A DNA stretch of 64,000 bases from Rhizobium sp. CF080 (GTDB taxonomy: Bacteria; Pseudomonadota; Alphaproteobacteria; Rhizobiales; Rhizobiaceae), in assembly GCF_000282095.2 (NCBI RefSeq), contig NZ_AKKC02000002.1, forward strand, positions 620,001 to 684,000. Direction: 5' to 3'. Of this stretch, positions 19,632 to 27,532 are shown piece after piece; the stretch's first letter is position 1; each line of letters begins with the position of its first letter. A program made the translations under genes and the position numbers. Under the pieces are notes generated by a model, which did not search any database, had not been told where the DNA came from, and saw only the letters and a program-made list of their open reading frames with translations.

Positions 19632-20348
19632 ATGACCAGGGAAAGACGAAGACGCATCATCCGCAGGCGGCGTACCGTGACAGGTCTTGCGCTGGTTGCC
19701 GCCATTTCCTTCGTGGCGGGCATGACGGATGCCGTCGGCCTGCTTCTGTCGGGCGATTTCGTCTCCTTCATGACCGGCAACACGACCCGCGCGGCGATCG
19801 CCTTCGCCGACGGCGACTACAGCCATGCGATCATCCTCTTTGTCGCGCTCTGGGTCTTCATTCTCGGCAACGCGCTCGGCATCGTGCTTGCCTACACGGT
19901 TTCGGCGCGCCGCACATTCGTGGTGCTCTCGGGTGTTTCGCTGCTGCTGGCCGCGGCTTCCATCGTTCCCGCGACCGGTTTTCCGCGGCTGCAATTCTAT
20001 CTGGTCGTGCTGTCGATGGGCATGATCAACGCAACGGTCGAGCATATCGAAGGGCTGCCGATCGGGCTGACCTATGTGACGGGCGCGCTTTCCCGCTTCG
20101 GCCGCGGCATCGGCCGCTGGTTGATCGGGGATCGCAACCCGACCGGCTGGTTGATCCAGACGGTTCCCTGGACCGGAATGGCATGCGGTGCCGTCACCGG
20201 TGCTTTTTTGACGAAATATGCTGGCAGCCATGCGCTCTGGATCGTTTCGGTTCTGGCCCTTGCGGTTGCGTTGGCGACGGCGCTTTTGCCGCGTCCGCTG
20301 CACCTGCATTTCCAGCAACCGATCGTCTCCACCCGCCGCCGCGCCTGA
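19632..20348 (+). CDS. DUF1275 (YoaK-family) membrane protein
   Basis: A 238-residue membrane protein with about six hydrophobic segments. It carries the DUF1275 pattern FVAGMTDAVGLLLSGDFVSFMTGNTTR and a second half with GLTYVTGALSRFGRGIGRWLIGD. The ATG at 19632 has a GGAGGAAGG ribosome site just upstream and starts MTRERRRRIIRR; a GTG seven codons earlier would overlap that site and is not preferred. Function unknown. Confidence 0.85.
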   Translation: MTRERRRRIIRRRRTVTGLALVAAISFVAGMTDAVGLLLSGDFVSFMTGNTTRAAIAFADGDYSHAIILFVALWVFILGNALGIVLAYTVSARRTFVVLSGVSLLLAAASIVPATGFPRLQFYLVVLSMGMINATVEHIEGLPIGLTYVTGALSRFGRGIGRWLIGDRNPTGWLIQTVPWTGMACGAVTGAFLTKYAGSHALWIVSVLALAVALATALLPRPLHLHFQQPIVSTRRRA

Positions 20349-20366
20349 TCGTTCCGAAAGTTTTTG

Positions 20367-21155
20367 ATGTTCCTGCTTTCCAAGCTCTTCTGGGTGTTTG
20401 CCCAGCCTCTCTCGATCGCCTTTCTGCTCGCAGTTCTCGCCGCACTTCTGGTCTTCATCGGCTGGCGTAAGCTCGGCGGGTTCGCCGCGTTCCTGACCGC
20501 ACTGGCGCTGTTCGTGACGCTTTTCACGACGACCGGCACAGTGGCGCTGCAGGTTCTGGAAGACCGCGTTCCAAGGCGGGGCCAGGAGCCGCAGGCGGTT
20601 TCCTGCATGATCGTGCTCGGTGGCGTGCTCGAAAACGAAGTGACGACCGCGCGTGGCGGCATCGAGCTCAACCAGGCGGCCGACCGGTTCGTGGAGGCGC
20701 TGCGGCTCGCCCGCAATCATCCGGCATCACGCATCCTGATTTCCGGCGGCGACGGTTCGATCAGCGGCGCCTATGAAGGGGAGGCGCAGGCCTCCGAACG
20801 GTTCTTCTCCGCCTTCGGCATTCCGGCCGATCGACTGGTGAAGGAGAACACGTCCCGCACGACCTACGAGAATACGTTGAACACCGCCGGACTGCTGAAG
20901 GCCCAGGGCCTCGAACACTGCCTGCTGATCACGTCGGCCTTCCACATGCCGCGGGCGATGGGGCTGTTCCGGGCGGCGGGGATGGAGGTGACGCCGTGGC
21001 CGGTCGACTATCGCACCAGCGGCGTCGTCGGCCTGTCGCTGGATTTCACCCAGCCGGCGCTGAATGCGCAGTTGACCACGACTGCTGCCCGGGAATGGAT
21101 GAGCCTGACGGCCTATTATCTCGCCGGGCGAATCGGCGAGATCTTTCCGGGATGA
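20367..21155 (+). CDS. YdcF/ElyC-family DUF218 protein
   Basis: A 262-residue protein with two N-terminal membrane segments (about 10-30 and 37-57), then a DUF218 domain facing the periplasm or cytoplasm. Domain landmarks are MIVLGGVL, SRILISGGDG, SRTTYENTLNTAGLL and LLITSAFHMPRAMGLFRAAG. Members such as ElyC and SanA affect envelope and peptidoglycan precursor homeostasis. It follows the DUF1275 gene by 18 bases on the same strand. The exact reaction is unknown for the family. Confidence 0.87.
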   Translation: MFLLSKLFWVFAQPLSIAFLLAVLAALLVFIGWRKLGGFAAFLTALALFVTLFTTTGTVALQVLEDRVPRRGQEPQAVSCMIVLGGVLENEVTTARGGIELNQAADRFVEALRLARNHPASRILISGGDGSISGAYEGEAQASERFFSAFGIPADRLVKENTSRTTYENTLNTAGLLKAQGLEHCLLITSAFHMPRAMGLFRAAGMEVTPWPVDYRTSGVVGLSLDFTQPALNAQLTTTAAREWMSLTAYYLAGRIGEIFPG

Positions 21156-21173
21156 GCCCTGTTCCGGACCGTT

Positions 21174-21650
21174 TTATTTTTTCGACAGGATATTGAAATC
21201 GAGGCCGCGCACCCGGACGCGCATTTCGCAGGGCGCGGCGTCGGTGCGGCCGCAGAAGCGGGGATGCATCGTCAATTCGAAGACCATGTTGCCGAAGTAC
21301 TGAACGAACTCGTAGGTATAAAGCTGGGCGGTGGCGACCATGACGTAGCCGCCTTCCTTGATCTGGACATAGAAATTGTAGGGGCAGCCTTCGCCGGTGC
21401 AGCGCGGTCCCTTGACCCCGTCGCAGGTCATGTCGGATTGGTTGGAAACGAGGTCGAGCATGCCGTCGTTGTTGATGTCGAAACGCTTGATGAAGGTCGG
21501 CCCGTAGTCGACAGTCTTGCATTCCTTGCGGAAGTAATTCTTTTCGTAGATTTCCGGATCGCTGAAACGCTGTGGCTGCTGACCGAAGGCAAGTGTCGGC
21601 GCAAACACCAGGACGAGCGCCTGCACAACAATGATCAAGAGCTTTTTCAC
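21174..21650 (-). CDS. Secreted hypothetical protein with an EF-hand-like loop
   Basis: A 158-residue protein with a signal peptide (residues 1-24, MKKLLIIVVQALVLVFAPTL then AFGQQ). The mature part has six cysteines spread through it and one Asp/Asn-rich loop, RFDINNDGMLDLVSNQSD, that resembles a calcium-binding EF-hand or FG-GAP loop. I do not recognise a family. It converges with the YdcF gene and is divergent from the TRIC gene. Periplasmic location is inferred from the signal peptide and the even number of cysteines. Confidence 0.75.
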   Translation of the reverse strand: MKKLLIIVVQALVLVFAPTLAFGQQPQRFSDPEIYEKNYFRKECKTVDYGPTFIKRFDINNDGMLDLVSNQSDMTCDGVKGPRCTGEGCPYNFYVQIKEGGYVMVATAQLYTYEFVQYFGNMVFELTMHPRFCGRTDAAPCEMRVRVRGLDFNILSKK

Positions 21651-21766
21651 TGGCGGACCCCTGCAAATTCATCTGTTCACGGCGCGCGTCGAAGGATGAC
21701 GCACGCAACGATCGGCAGCTATGTTAACGGTCTGCACTTGCGCGACGCTGGATCACAAGGTCTGAC

Positions 21767-22423
21767 ATGTCATTGCTGACGATACTCGACTATGCCGGCA
21801 TAGCGCTTTTTGCCGCGACCGGGGCGCTGGCCGCTTCGCGAAAGCAGCTCGATCTGGTCGGTTTCCTGTTTTTCGCGGCGGTCACGGGGCTCGGCGGCGG
21901 CACGCTCAGGGATATCATCCTCGGCCGCACCCCGGTCTTCTGGGTACTCGACCCTACCTATATCCTGATCTGCGTCATATCGGGTGCCTTCGTCTTCTGC
22001 ACAGCACACCGGGTGGAATGGCGCTATCGCCTGCTGATCTGGTTCGATGCGGTCGGGCTCGCGGCCTATAGCGTGATCGGCGCGGCAAAAGGGATCGCCG
22101 CCACGGGATCGCCAACGATCGCGATCGTCACCGGGGCGCTGACGGCAGCCTTCGGCGGCATCCTGCGCGATCTTCTCGCCAACGAACCCTCGGTGCTGCT
22201 GAGGCCGGAAATCTACATTACCGCCGCACTTGCCGGCGCCTGCGGGTTTACCGCGGCGAATGCGCTCGGCCTGCCGCTCTACGCGAGTTCGGGGCTCGGT
22301 GCTGCCCTTGCCTTCGGCCTGCGCGGAGGCGCGATCCACTATGGCTGGACATTGCCGCGCTACAGGCCACGGCCCGGACGGGACCAGGACGAAGCCATGA
22401 GGGGAAACAAAGGGAAAGAGTAG
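21767..22423 (+). CDS. TRIC-family (UPF0126) cation channel protein
   Basis: A 218-residue inner-membrane protein with about seven hydrophobic helices arranged as two inverted three-helix repeats plus one. The repeat landmarks are GLGGGTLRDIILGRTPVFW near residue 43 and AFGGILRDLLANEPSVLLRPE near residue 127; the paired GG-RD motif is diagnostic for prokaryotic TRIC channels. These are trimeric potassium-permeable channels. It converges with irr, with only six bases between the stops. Confidence 0.9.
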   Translation: MSLLTILDYAGIALFAATGALAASRKQLDLVGFLFFAAVTGLGGGTLRDIILGRTPVFWVLDPTYILICVISGAFVFCTAHRVEWRYRLLIWFDAVGLAAYSVIGAAKGIAATGSPTIAIVTGALTAAFGGILRDLLANEPSVLLRPEIYITAALAGACGFTAANALGLPLYASSGLGAALAFGLRGGAIHYGWTLPRYRPRPGRDQDEAMRGNKGKE

Positions 22424-22429
22424 GAAGCG

Positions 22430-22879
22430 TCAGCCTTTCTTTTCGCGCAGGCGGATGATCACATCCACATGGGCGATTTCCATGCCTTCCGGGGCTTCCG
22501 GCAGGTTGCCGATCTCCAGATTGCTGACCGGAATGTCGAGCACCTCGTTGCGACCCTCGACGAAGAAGTGATGGTGGTCGGAAATATTGGTGTCGAAATA
22601 GGTCCTGGCGCTTTCAACTGCGAGGACGCGGATGAGGCCGGCTTCGGTGAACTGGTGCAGCGTGTTGTAGACGGTTGCTAGCGAAACCGGAACGCCGGCG
22701 AAAGTGGCTTCCTCGTGCAGTTCCTCGACGGTCAGGTGGCGGTCACCCTTGGCGAACAGCAGGTCGGCTAGCGCAACGCGCTGCCTCGTCGGACGCAGGC
22801 CGCAATGGCGCAGTCTCGTCTCGATGTCCGTACCGGCTTCTGCCATATTGCCCGTCAACTCCTGCCGTTTCTCGCCCAT
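22430..22879 (-). CDS. irr: Iron response regulator Irr (Fur family)
   Basis: A 149-residue Fur-family regulator. It shows the winged-helix core RLRHCGLRPTRQRVALADLLF and SLATVYNTLHQFTEAGLI, and the histidine cluster ISDHHHFFVEGRNEVLDIP that replaces the normal Fur metal site and binds haem in rhizobial Irr. The N-terminal haem regulatory motif of Bradyrhizobium Irr (GCPWHD) is absent, as is usual in Rhizobium. It is divergent from fabA, an arrangement I associate with the Rhizobiaceae. An internal ATG eleven codons later (MAEAGTD) is an alternative start. It represses or activates iron and haem genes under iron limitation. Confidence 0.92.
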   Translation of the reverse strand: MGEKRQELTGNMAEAGTDIETRLRHCGLRPTRQRVALADLLFAKGDRHLTVEELHEEATFAGVPVSLATVYNTLHQFTEAGLIRVLAVESARTYFDTNISDHHHFFVEGRNEVLDIPVSNLEIGNLPEAPEGMEIAHVDVIIRLREKKG

Positions 22880-23162
22880 ATCAGGTATCTTGACTTTCCG
22901 ATATAACTTTTACGGCGAGCACTTTCAATAGTTTCCGGAGGATACCTGGCGCAGCAGGGTCAAAAACGCGCAATTTCCGTCACAAGCCTCTGGTTTGCGC
23001 CTTTAGCTTCCTATATGCGGACCAGAACAAACGCATGTTCCAGCGGCTCGGCTGCCATCCCCAGGCGGAGCGCAAGTTCATCGTTACGCTTCAATTCCGA
23101 CCGATCTTGCAATAAGCTGCTGAAACAAAAGGTCTAAGGTTCAACGGGGGGAACGGAAATTT

Positions 23163-23678
23163 ATGGCACCCAAGCAGTCCAGCTTCTCTTACGAAGAACT
23201 TCTCTCTTGCGCCCATGGTGAGCTGTTCGGACCGGGCAATGCGCAGCTTCCGCTGCCGCCGATGCTGATGGTCCATCGCATCACCGACATTTCGGAAACA
23301 GGCGGAACCTTCGACAAGGGTTATCTTCGCGCCGAATACGACGTCAGGCCCGACGACTGGTATTTTCCCTGCCATTTCGAAGGCAATCCCATCATGCCGG
23401 GCTGCCTTGGTCTCGACGGCATGTGGCAATTGACCGGTTTTTTCCTCGGCTGGCTCGGCGAGCCCGGACGCGGCATGGCCTTGTCGACCGGCGAAGTGAA
23501 GTTCAAGGGCATGATACGCCCAGACACCAAGCTGCTTGAATATGGCATCGACTTCAAGCGCGTCATGCGCGGTCGTCTGGTGCTTGGCACCGCGGATGGC
23601 TGGCTCAAGGCAGATGGCGAAACCATTTACCAGGCAACCGACCTTCGTGTAGGCCTGTCGAAGGAAAAGGCCGCCTGA
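23163..23678 (+). CDS. fabA: 3-hydroxydecanoyl-ACP dehydratase/isomerase FabA
   Basis: A 171-residue hot-dog-fold enzyme that dehydrates 3-hydroxydecanoyl-ACP and isomerises the trans-2 product to cis-3-decenoyl-ACP, the branch point of anaerobic-type unsaturated fatty acid synthesis. The catalytic histidine and aspartate lie in [20 protein letters not shown]. It is the first gene of a fabA-fabB-fabI run and is followed by fabB 47 bases later. Length matches FabA rather than FabZ. Confidence 0.97.
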   Translation: MAPKQSSFSYEELLSCAHGELFGPGNAQLPLPPMLMVHRITDISETGGTFDKGYLRAEYDVRPDDWYFPCHFEGNPIMPGCLGLDGMWQLTGFFLGWLGEPGRGMALSTGEVKFKGMIRPDTKLLEYGIDFKRVMRGRLVLGTADGWLKADGETIYQATDLRVGLSKEKAA

Positions 23679-23725
23679 TCCGGCGTCCCGGCCAAAGCAG
23701 AACGAGCAGAAAAGGTTTTGATGAG

Positions 23726-24949
23726 ATGAGACGGGTAGTTGTAACGGGTCTCGGTATCGTATCCTCGATCGGGAGCGACGCCGCCGAAGTCACCGAATCC
23801 TTGCGTCAGGCGAAGTCCGGCATTTCCTTCTCTCCCGATTTTGCCGAGCACGGTTTCAAGTGCCAGGTCTGGGGCAGGCCGACGCTTGACCCGACCGAGC
23901 TGGTCGATCGCCGCGCGATGCGCTTCCTCAGCCAGGGCGGCGCCTGGAACCATGTCGCCATGAAACAGGCGATCGCCGATTCCGGTCTCGAAGACAAGGA
24001 CATCGGCGAGAACGAGCGCACCGGGATCATCATGGGTTCGGGCGGACCGTCCACCCGCACGCTCATCGAAGCCGCAGAGATCACCCTCAAGAACAACAGC
24101 CCGAAGCGCATCGGCCCGTTCGCCGTGCCGAAGGCGATGTCATCGACGGCATCGGCGACGCTTGCCACCTGGTTCAAGATCCACGGCGTCAACTATTCGA
24201 TCTCGTCCGCCTGCTCGACATCGGCGCACTGCATCGGCAATGCCGCCGAGATGATCCAGTGGGGCAAGCAGGACGTGATGTTCGCCGGCGGCCACGAGGA
24301 CCTCGACTGGACGATGTCGAACCTGTTCGACGCCATGGGCGCCATGTCCACCAAGTACAACAACGATCCCGACAAGGCCTCGCGCGCCTATGACGTCGAT
24401 CGCGACGGTTTCGTCATCGCCGGCGGTGCGGGCGTGCTGGTTCTCGAAGAGCTCGAGCATGCCAAGGCGCGTGGTGCGAAGATCTATGCGGAAATCGTCG
24501 GTTACGGCGCGACGTCGGACGGTTACGACATGGTCGCCCCGTCGGGCGAAGGCGCTATCCGCTGCATGCGCCAGGCGCTTGCGACCGTGAAGGGCGATGT
24601 CGACTACATCAACACCCACGGCACGTCGACGCCGGTCGGGGACAGCAAGGAAATCGGCGCGATCCGCCAGGTCTTCGGGACCAAGATCCCGCACATCCAG
24701 TCGACCAAGTCGCTGACCGGCCATTCGCTCGGCGGCGCCGGCGTGCAGGAATCGATCTACGGGCTTCTGATGATGCAGGAGCGCTTCATCGGCGAAAGCG
24801 CCCATATCGAAAACCTGGATCCAGAATTCGAAGGCGTTCCGATCGTGCGCAATCGCATCGACGACGCCAAGATCGATACGGTCCTTTCCAATTCCTTCGG
24901 GTTCGGCGGCACCAACGCCACGCTCGTCTTCCAGCGCTTTAACGGGTAA
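23726..24949 (+). CDS. fabB: Beta-ketoacyl-ACP synthase I FabB
   Basis: A 407-residue condensing enzyme. The catalytic cysteine is in [16 protein letters not shown], the first active-site histidine in [12 protein letters not shown] and the second in [12 protein letters not shown]. The sequence is FabB-like over its whole length and its partner FabA is directly upstream. It extends cis-3-decenoyl-ACP and so commits carbon to unsaturated fatty acids. fabI follows four bases after its stop. Confidence 0.97.
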   Translation: MRRVVVTGLGIVSSIGSDAAEVTESLRQAKSGISFSPDFAEHGFKCQVWGRPTLDPTELVDRRAMRFLSQGGAWNHVAMKQAIADSGLEDKDIGENERTGIIMGSGGPSTRTLIEAAEITLKNNSPKRIGPFAVPKAMSSTASATLATWFKIHGVNYSISSACSTSAHCIGNAAEMIQWGKQDVMFAGGHEDLDWTMSNLFDAMGAMSTKYNNDPDKASRAYDVDRDGFVIAGGAGVLVLEELEHAKARGAKIYAEIVGYGATSDGYDMVAPSGEGAIRCMRQALATVKGDVDYINTHGTSTPVGDSKEIGAIRQVFGTKIPHIQSTKSLTGHSLGGAGVQESIYGLLMMQERFIGESAHIENLDPEFEGVPIVRNRIDDAKIDTVLSNSFGFGGTNATLVFQRFNG

Positions 24950-24953
24950 TTCC

Positions 24954-25760
24954 ATGACCGGAATCATGCAGGGGAAACGCGGCCTGATCATGGGGGTCGC
25001 CAACAATCACTCTATTGCCTGGGGGATCTCGAAAGCTGTCGCCGCGCAGGGTGCGGAACTCGCCTTCACCTACCAGGGCGAAGCACTCGGCAAGCGCGTC
25101 AAGCCGCTCGCCGCCGAGCTCAATTCGGATTTCGTCGTGCCTTGCGATGTCGAGGATATCGCCTCGGTAGACGCGACGTTCGCGGCGATCAAGGAACGCT
25201 GGGGCAAGCTCGATTTTGTCGTGCACGCGATCGGCTTTTCCGACAAGAACGAGCTGAAGGGCCTCTACGCGGACACGACACGCGACAATTTCAGCCGCAC
25301 GATGGTGATCTCCTGTTTCTCCTTCACGGAAATCTCCAAGCGGGCAGCCGACCTGATGACGGATGGCGGCGCCATCCTGACACTTACCTATGGCGGCTCG
25401 ATGCGGGTGATCCCGAACTACAATGTCATGGGTGTCGCCAAGGCGGCGCTGGAAAGCTCGGTGCGTTATCTTGCGGCCGATTACGGCCCGCGCGACATCC
25501 GCGTCAACGCGATCTCGGCAGGCCCGGTGCGCACGCTTGCCGGCGCCGGCATTTCGGATGCTCGCGCGATCTATTCCTGGAACCAGAAGAACGCCCCGCT
25601 GCGCCGCACCGCGACCATCGAGGATATCGGCGGTTCCGCACTCTACCTGCTCTCGGACCTGTCGCACGGCGTAACGGGCGAAATCCACTATGTGGACGCG
25701 GGGTATAATATCACGTCGCTTCCGAGCCTCGACCGGCTGCGGAACGCGGATTCGGAATAA
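24954..25760 (+). CDS. fabI: Enoyl-ACP reductase FabI
   Basis: A 268-residue NADH-dependent short-chain-dehydrogenase-type enoyl-ACP reductase. It has the FabI nucleotide-binding start GKRGLIMGVANNHSIAWGI, the stretch SMRVIPNYNVMGVAKAALE holding the Tyr-x6-Lys pair, and the substrate-loop region that follows. It completes the elongation cycle for the FabA/FabB products. The ATG at 24954 is four bases past fabB, with MQGKRG four codons later as an alternative. Its stop is the first base region of a long palindrome. Confidence 0.96.
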   Translation: MTGIMQGKRGLIMGVANNHSIAWGISKAVAAQGAELAFTYQGEALGKRVKPLAAELNSDFVVPCDVEDIASVDATFAAIKERWGKLDFVVHAIGFSDKNELKGLYADTTRDNFSRTMVISCFSFTEISKRAADLMTDGGAILTLTYGGSMRVIPNYNVMGVAKAALESSVRYLAADYGPRDIRVNAISAGPVRTLAGAGISDARAIYSWNQKNAPLRRTATIEDIGGSALYLLSDLSHGVTGEIHYVDAGYNITSLPSLDRLRNADSE

Positions 25761-25793
25761 ATCAAGATGCGCATTATTATGCGCATCTTGATT
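25760..25793. promoter_or_regulatory. Perfect 34-base palindrome before hicA, probable HicB operator
   Basis: Two perfect 15-base arms (AATCAAGATGCGCAT and its reverse complement) flank the loop TATT. The left arm begins on the last base of the fabI stop codon. There is no T tract on either strand, so a simple terminator is unlikely. The right arm supplies the -35 hexamer of the hicAB promoter, which is where an autorepressing antitoxin would bind. Confidence 0.75.
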
Positions 25794-25816
25794 ACCCATC
25801 TCACTCGCGCTATCTT
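25788..25816 (+). promoter_or_regulatory. Candidate hicAB promoter
   Basis: TTGATT (25788-25793) and TATCTT (25811-25816) are separated by 17 bases. The predicted transcript would start near 25823, just ahead of the AAGGG ribosome site for hicA. The -35 element lies inside the palindrome. Confidence 0.6.
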
Positions 25817-25839
25817 CTTCGCATAGCAAGGGTGTGCCC

Positions 25840-26022
25840 GTGGAGCGGAACAGTCACAAGATCATCGCGAGGCTGAAGCGCGACGGTTACGAACTCGTTT
25901 CTGTAAAAGGCTCGCACCACAAGCTTCGCAAGGGCCCGCAAACGATCATCGTTCCGCACCCGAAGAAAGATTTACCTGTTGGGACCGCGCTTGCGATTGC
26001 CAAGCAGGCAGGATGGGTTTGA
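25840..26022 (+). CDS. hicA: HicA-type mRNA interferase toxin
   Basis: A 60-residue double-stranded-RNA-binding-fold toxin. It has the HicA pattern KIIARLKRDGYELVSVKGSHH, where the histidine pair after GS is the catalytic region, then the basic stretch KLRKGPQTIIVPHPKKDLP and a C-terminal helix. It cleaves mRNA when not bound by HicB. The GTG at 25840 is chosen because AAGGG (25828-25832) lies seven bases upstream; a GTG two codons earlier is possible. hicB follows nine bases later. Confidence 0.9.
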   Translation: MERNSHKIIARLKRDGYELVSVKGSHHKLRKGPQTIIVPHPKKDLPVGTALAIAKQAGWV

Positions 26023-26031
26023 GGTAGATCG

Positions 26032-26427
26032 ATGAAATACTTCATCGCGCTCGTACATAAAGACAGTGGCAGCGCCTTCGGCATCAGCTTCCCGGACCTG
26101 CCGTCGGTTTTCTCCGCGGCGGATATCGAGGACGACCTGACTGCAAACGCGATCGAAGCACTTCGGCTCTGGGCGGAAGATGACGTCTTGCCGGCCCCCT
26201 CTTCCTATCAAGAGCTGATGTCACGCGGCGAGATCCGCGCAGAGCTTGCCAAGGGCGCGTTCCTGGCGCGCATTCCGTTCATCGAGGATGATACGCGTGT
26301 CGTGCGCGCCAACGTGACTTTCGAAAAAGGCATGCTCGACGCGATCGACGCTGCCGCAAAGGAGCGCGGGCTGACGCGCTCAGCCTTCCTGGCCAGCGCC
26401 GCCCGCAAGGATATCGAAGCGGCCTAG
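26032..26427 (+). CDS. hicB: HicB-type antitoxin with C-terminal ribbon-helix-helix
   Basis: A 131-residue antitoxin. The N-terminal part (MKYFIALVHKDSGSAFGISF to about residue 60) is the degenerate RNase-H-like HicB domain that covers the toxin. The C-terminal part (about 95-131, RANVTFEKGMLDAIDAAAKE then LTRSAFLASAARKDI) is a ribbon-helix-helix DNA-binding domain, suited to the palindrome ahead of hicA. The pair lies between fabI and rsmC and looks like a small accessory insertion. Confidence 0.9.
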   Translation: MKYFIALVHKDSGSAFGISFPDLPSVFSAADIEDDLTANAIEALRLWAEDDVLPAPSSYQELMSRGEIRAELAKGAFLARIPFIEDDTRVVRANVTFEKGMLDAIDAAAKERGLTRSAFLASAARKDIEAA

Positions 26428-26434
26428 AGTCGGC

Positions 26435-27442
26435 TTACTTCTTTGCCCACAGCACTTTGAACCGTGCATTGCGGCAAGTTTCACCGCTCTCGCGGAAACC
26501 TTCGGCCAGCACTGGTTCGTAGGTCAGGCCGCGATTGGCGACCAGCATCAGGCGGCCGCCGTTCTTGAGCGCCGCGGCGGCGGTGCGGATCATCGTCTTG
26601 CCGAGTTCGGGATCGGTCGCCTGCGTCTCGTGGAAAGGCGGGTTCATGATGACGAGATCGTATTTTTCCTTTGGCGGCTCGGCGCCGAGATCCTGCCAGT
26701 AGAAGCGGGCATTGAGGTCCGGGCAGTTGCGCGCGATGTTGCGCTTGGCAAATTCCAGCGCCTGGTAATCGGCCTCGAAAAGATCGATGCGGTTCACCCG
26801 CTTCGACTTCTCCGCCAGCATCACCGACAGATAACCCCAGCCCGCGCCGAAATCGGCGGCATTGCCGTCGAAATCGGCCGGCAGGCGGCCTGCGAGCAGT
26901 TCCGAGCCTGCATCCACGCGCTCGTGGGAGAACATGCCGGGCGCTGCTTCAAACCGGGCGTCGATCACGACGGTCGATTTCTTCAGCGCCTTGATCGCCG
27001 CCTCGGCATCGGTGGGCCGGGCAAACCACACGGCGACGCCGTGGTATTTCGGCGTGTAGTCGAGTTCGATGCCGAGCTTCAGCAGCGTGTTGCGGAGCGG
27101 CTGGATGCCATCTTCCTTACCGCCGGCCACAATGATCACGCCGCCCGCCCTGACGCGCTCCAGGGCCTCTGCTACGCGGTTCTCATTCTCCCCGCGATGC
27201 TTGCCGCAGAGCACCAGTCCAAAGTCGTAGCCGTCACCCTCGGCCTCGGGAAACGCGCCTTCGCTCAGGCCACGGAACAGAGGCCGGAACGACTGTACCG
27301 CGGTGATCTCGGCAGCAAACCCCTCAGGCAGGGCGTTGCCCGCCTCCGCCCCCAGGAAGAGCACACGCTCGCCTTCGCCAGGCATGGGAACTGCCTCGGT
27401 GTCAAAGGGGTGGAACAGGGTTTTGACGGCGTCTCGGCTCAT
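26435..27442 (-). CDS. rsmC: 16S rRNA guanine-N2 methyltransferase, RsmC type
   Basis: A 335-residue SAM-dependent methyltransferase of the two-domain RsmC family. The active C-terminal domain has the SAM-binding motif ADFGAGWGYLSVMLAEK near residue 193 and the base-flipping motif IMNPPFHETQ near residue 265, followed by RLMLVANRGLTYEP. RsmC methylates G1207 of 16S rRNA in E. coli (343 residues there). The N-terminal domain is the degenerate duplicate. It converges with hicB and follows pnp on the minus strand, past a terminator. Confidence 0.88.
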   Translation of the reverse strand: MSRDAVKTLFHPFDTEAVPMPGEGERVLFLGAEAGNALPEGFAAEITAVQSFRPLFRGLSEGAFPEAEGDGYDFGLVLCGKHRGENENRVAEALERVRAGGVIIVAGGKEDGIQPLRNTLLKLGIELDYTPKYHGVAVWFARPTDAEAAIKALKKSTVVIDARFEAAPGMFSHERVDAGSELLAGRLPADFDGNAADFGAGWGYLSVMLAEKSKRVNRIDLFEADYQALEFAKRNIARNCPDLNARFYWQDLGAEPPKEKYDLVIMNPPFHETQATDPELGKTMIRTAAAALKNGGRLMLVANRGLTYEPVLAEGFRESGETCRNARFKVLWAKK

Positions 27443-27474
27443 ATTTCGTCTCGTGGGTTCGTCTCGTAACAGCA

Positions 27475-27508
27475 GATAAACAAAAGGCGCGGAAGAGCTT
27501 CCGCGCCT
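27475..27508 (-). terminator. Rho-independent terminator after pnp
   Basis: An 11-base perfect stem (AGGCGCGGAAG and CTTCCGCGCCT, 27485-27508) is followed on the minus strand by TTTTGTTTATC. It lies 25 bases past the pnp stop and ahead of rsmC, ending the pnp transcript. Confidence 0.92.
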
Positions 27509-27532
27509 CGATGTCTCGGAAGGAAGAGGGCC

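Noticed and set aside
22880..23162. Search for an Irr box or haem-linked element between irr and fabA
   Set aside because: No inverted repeat of the iron-control-element type was visible; only AT-rich promoter-like sequence.
25760..25793. Palindrome after fabI read as a transcription terminator
   Set aside because: No T tract follows on either strand, and the right arm provides a -35 element with correctly spaced -10 for hicAB.
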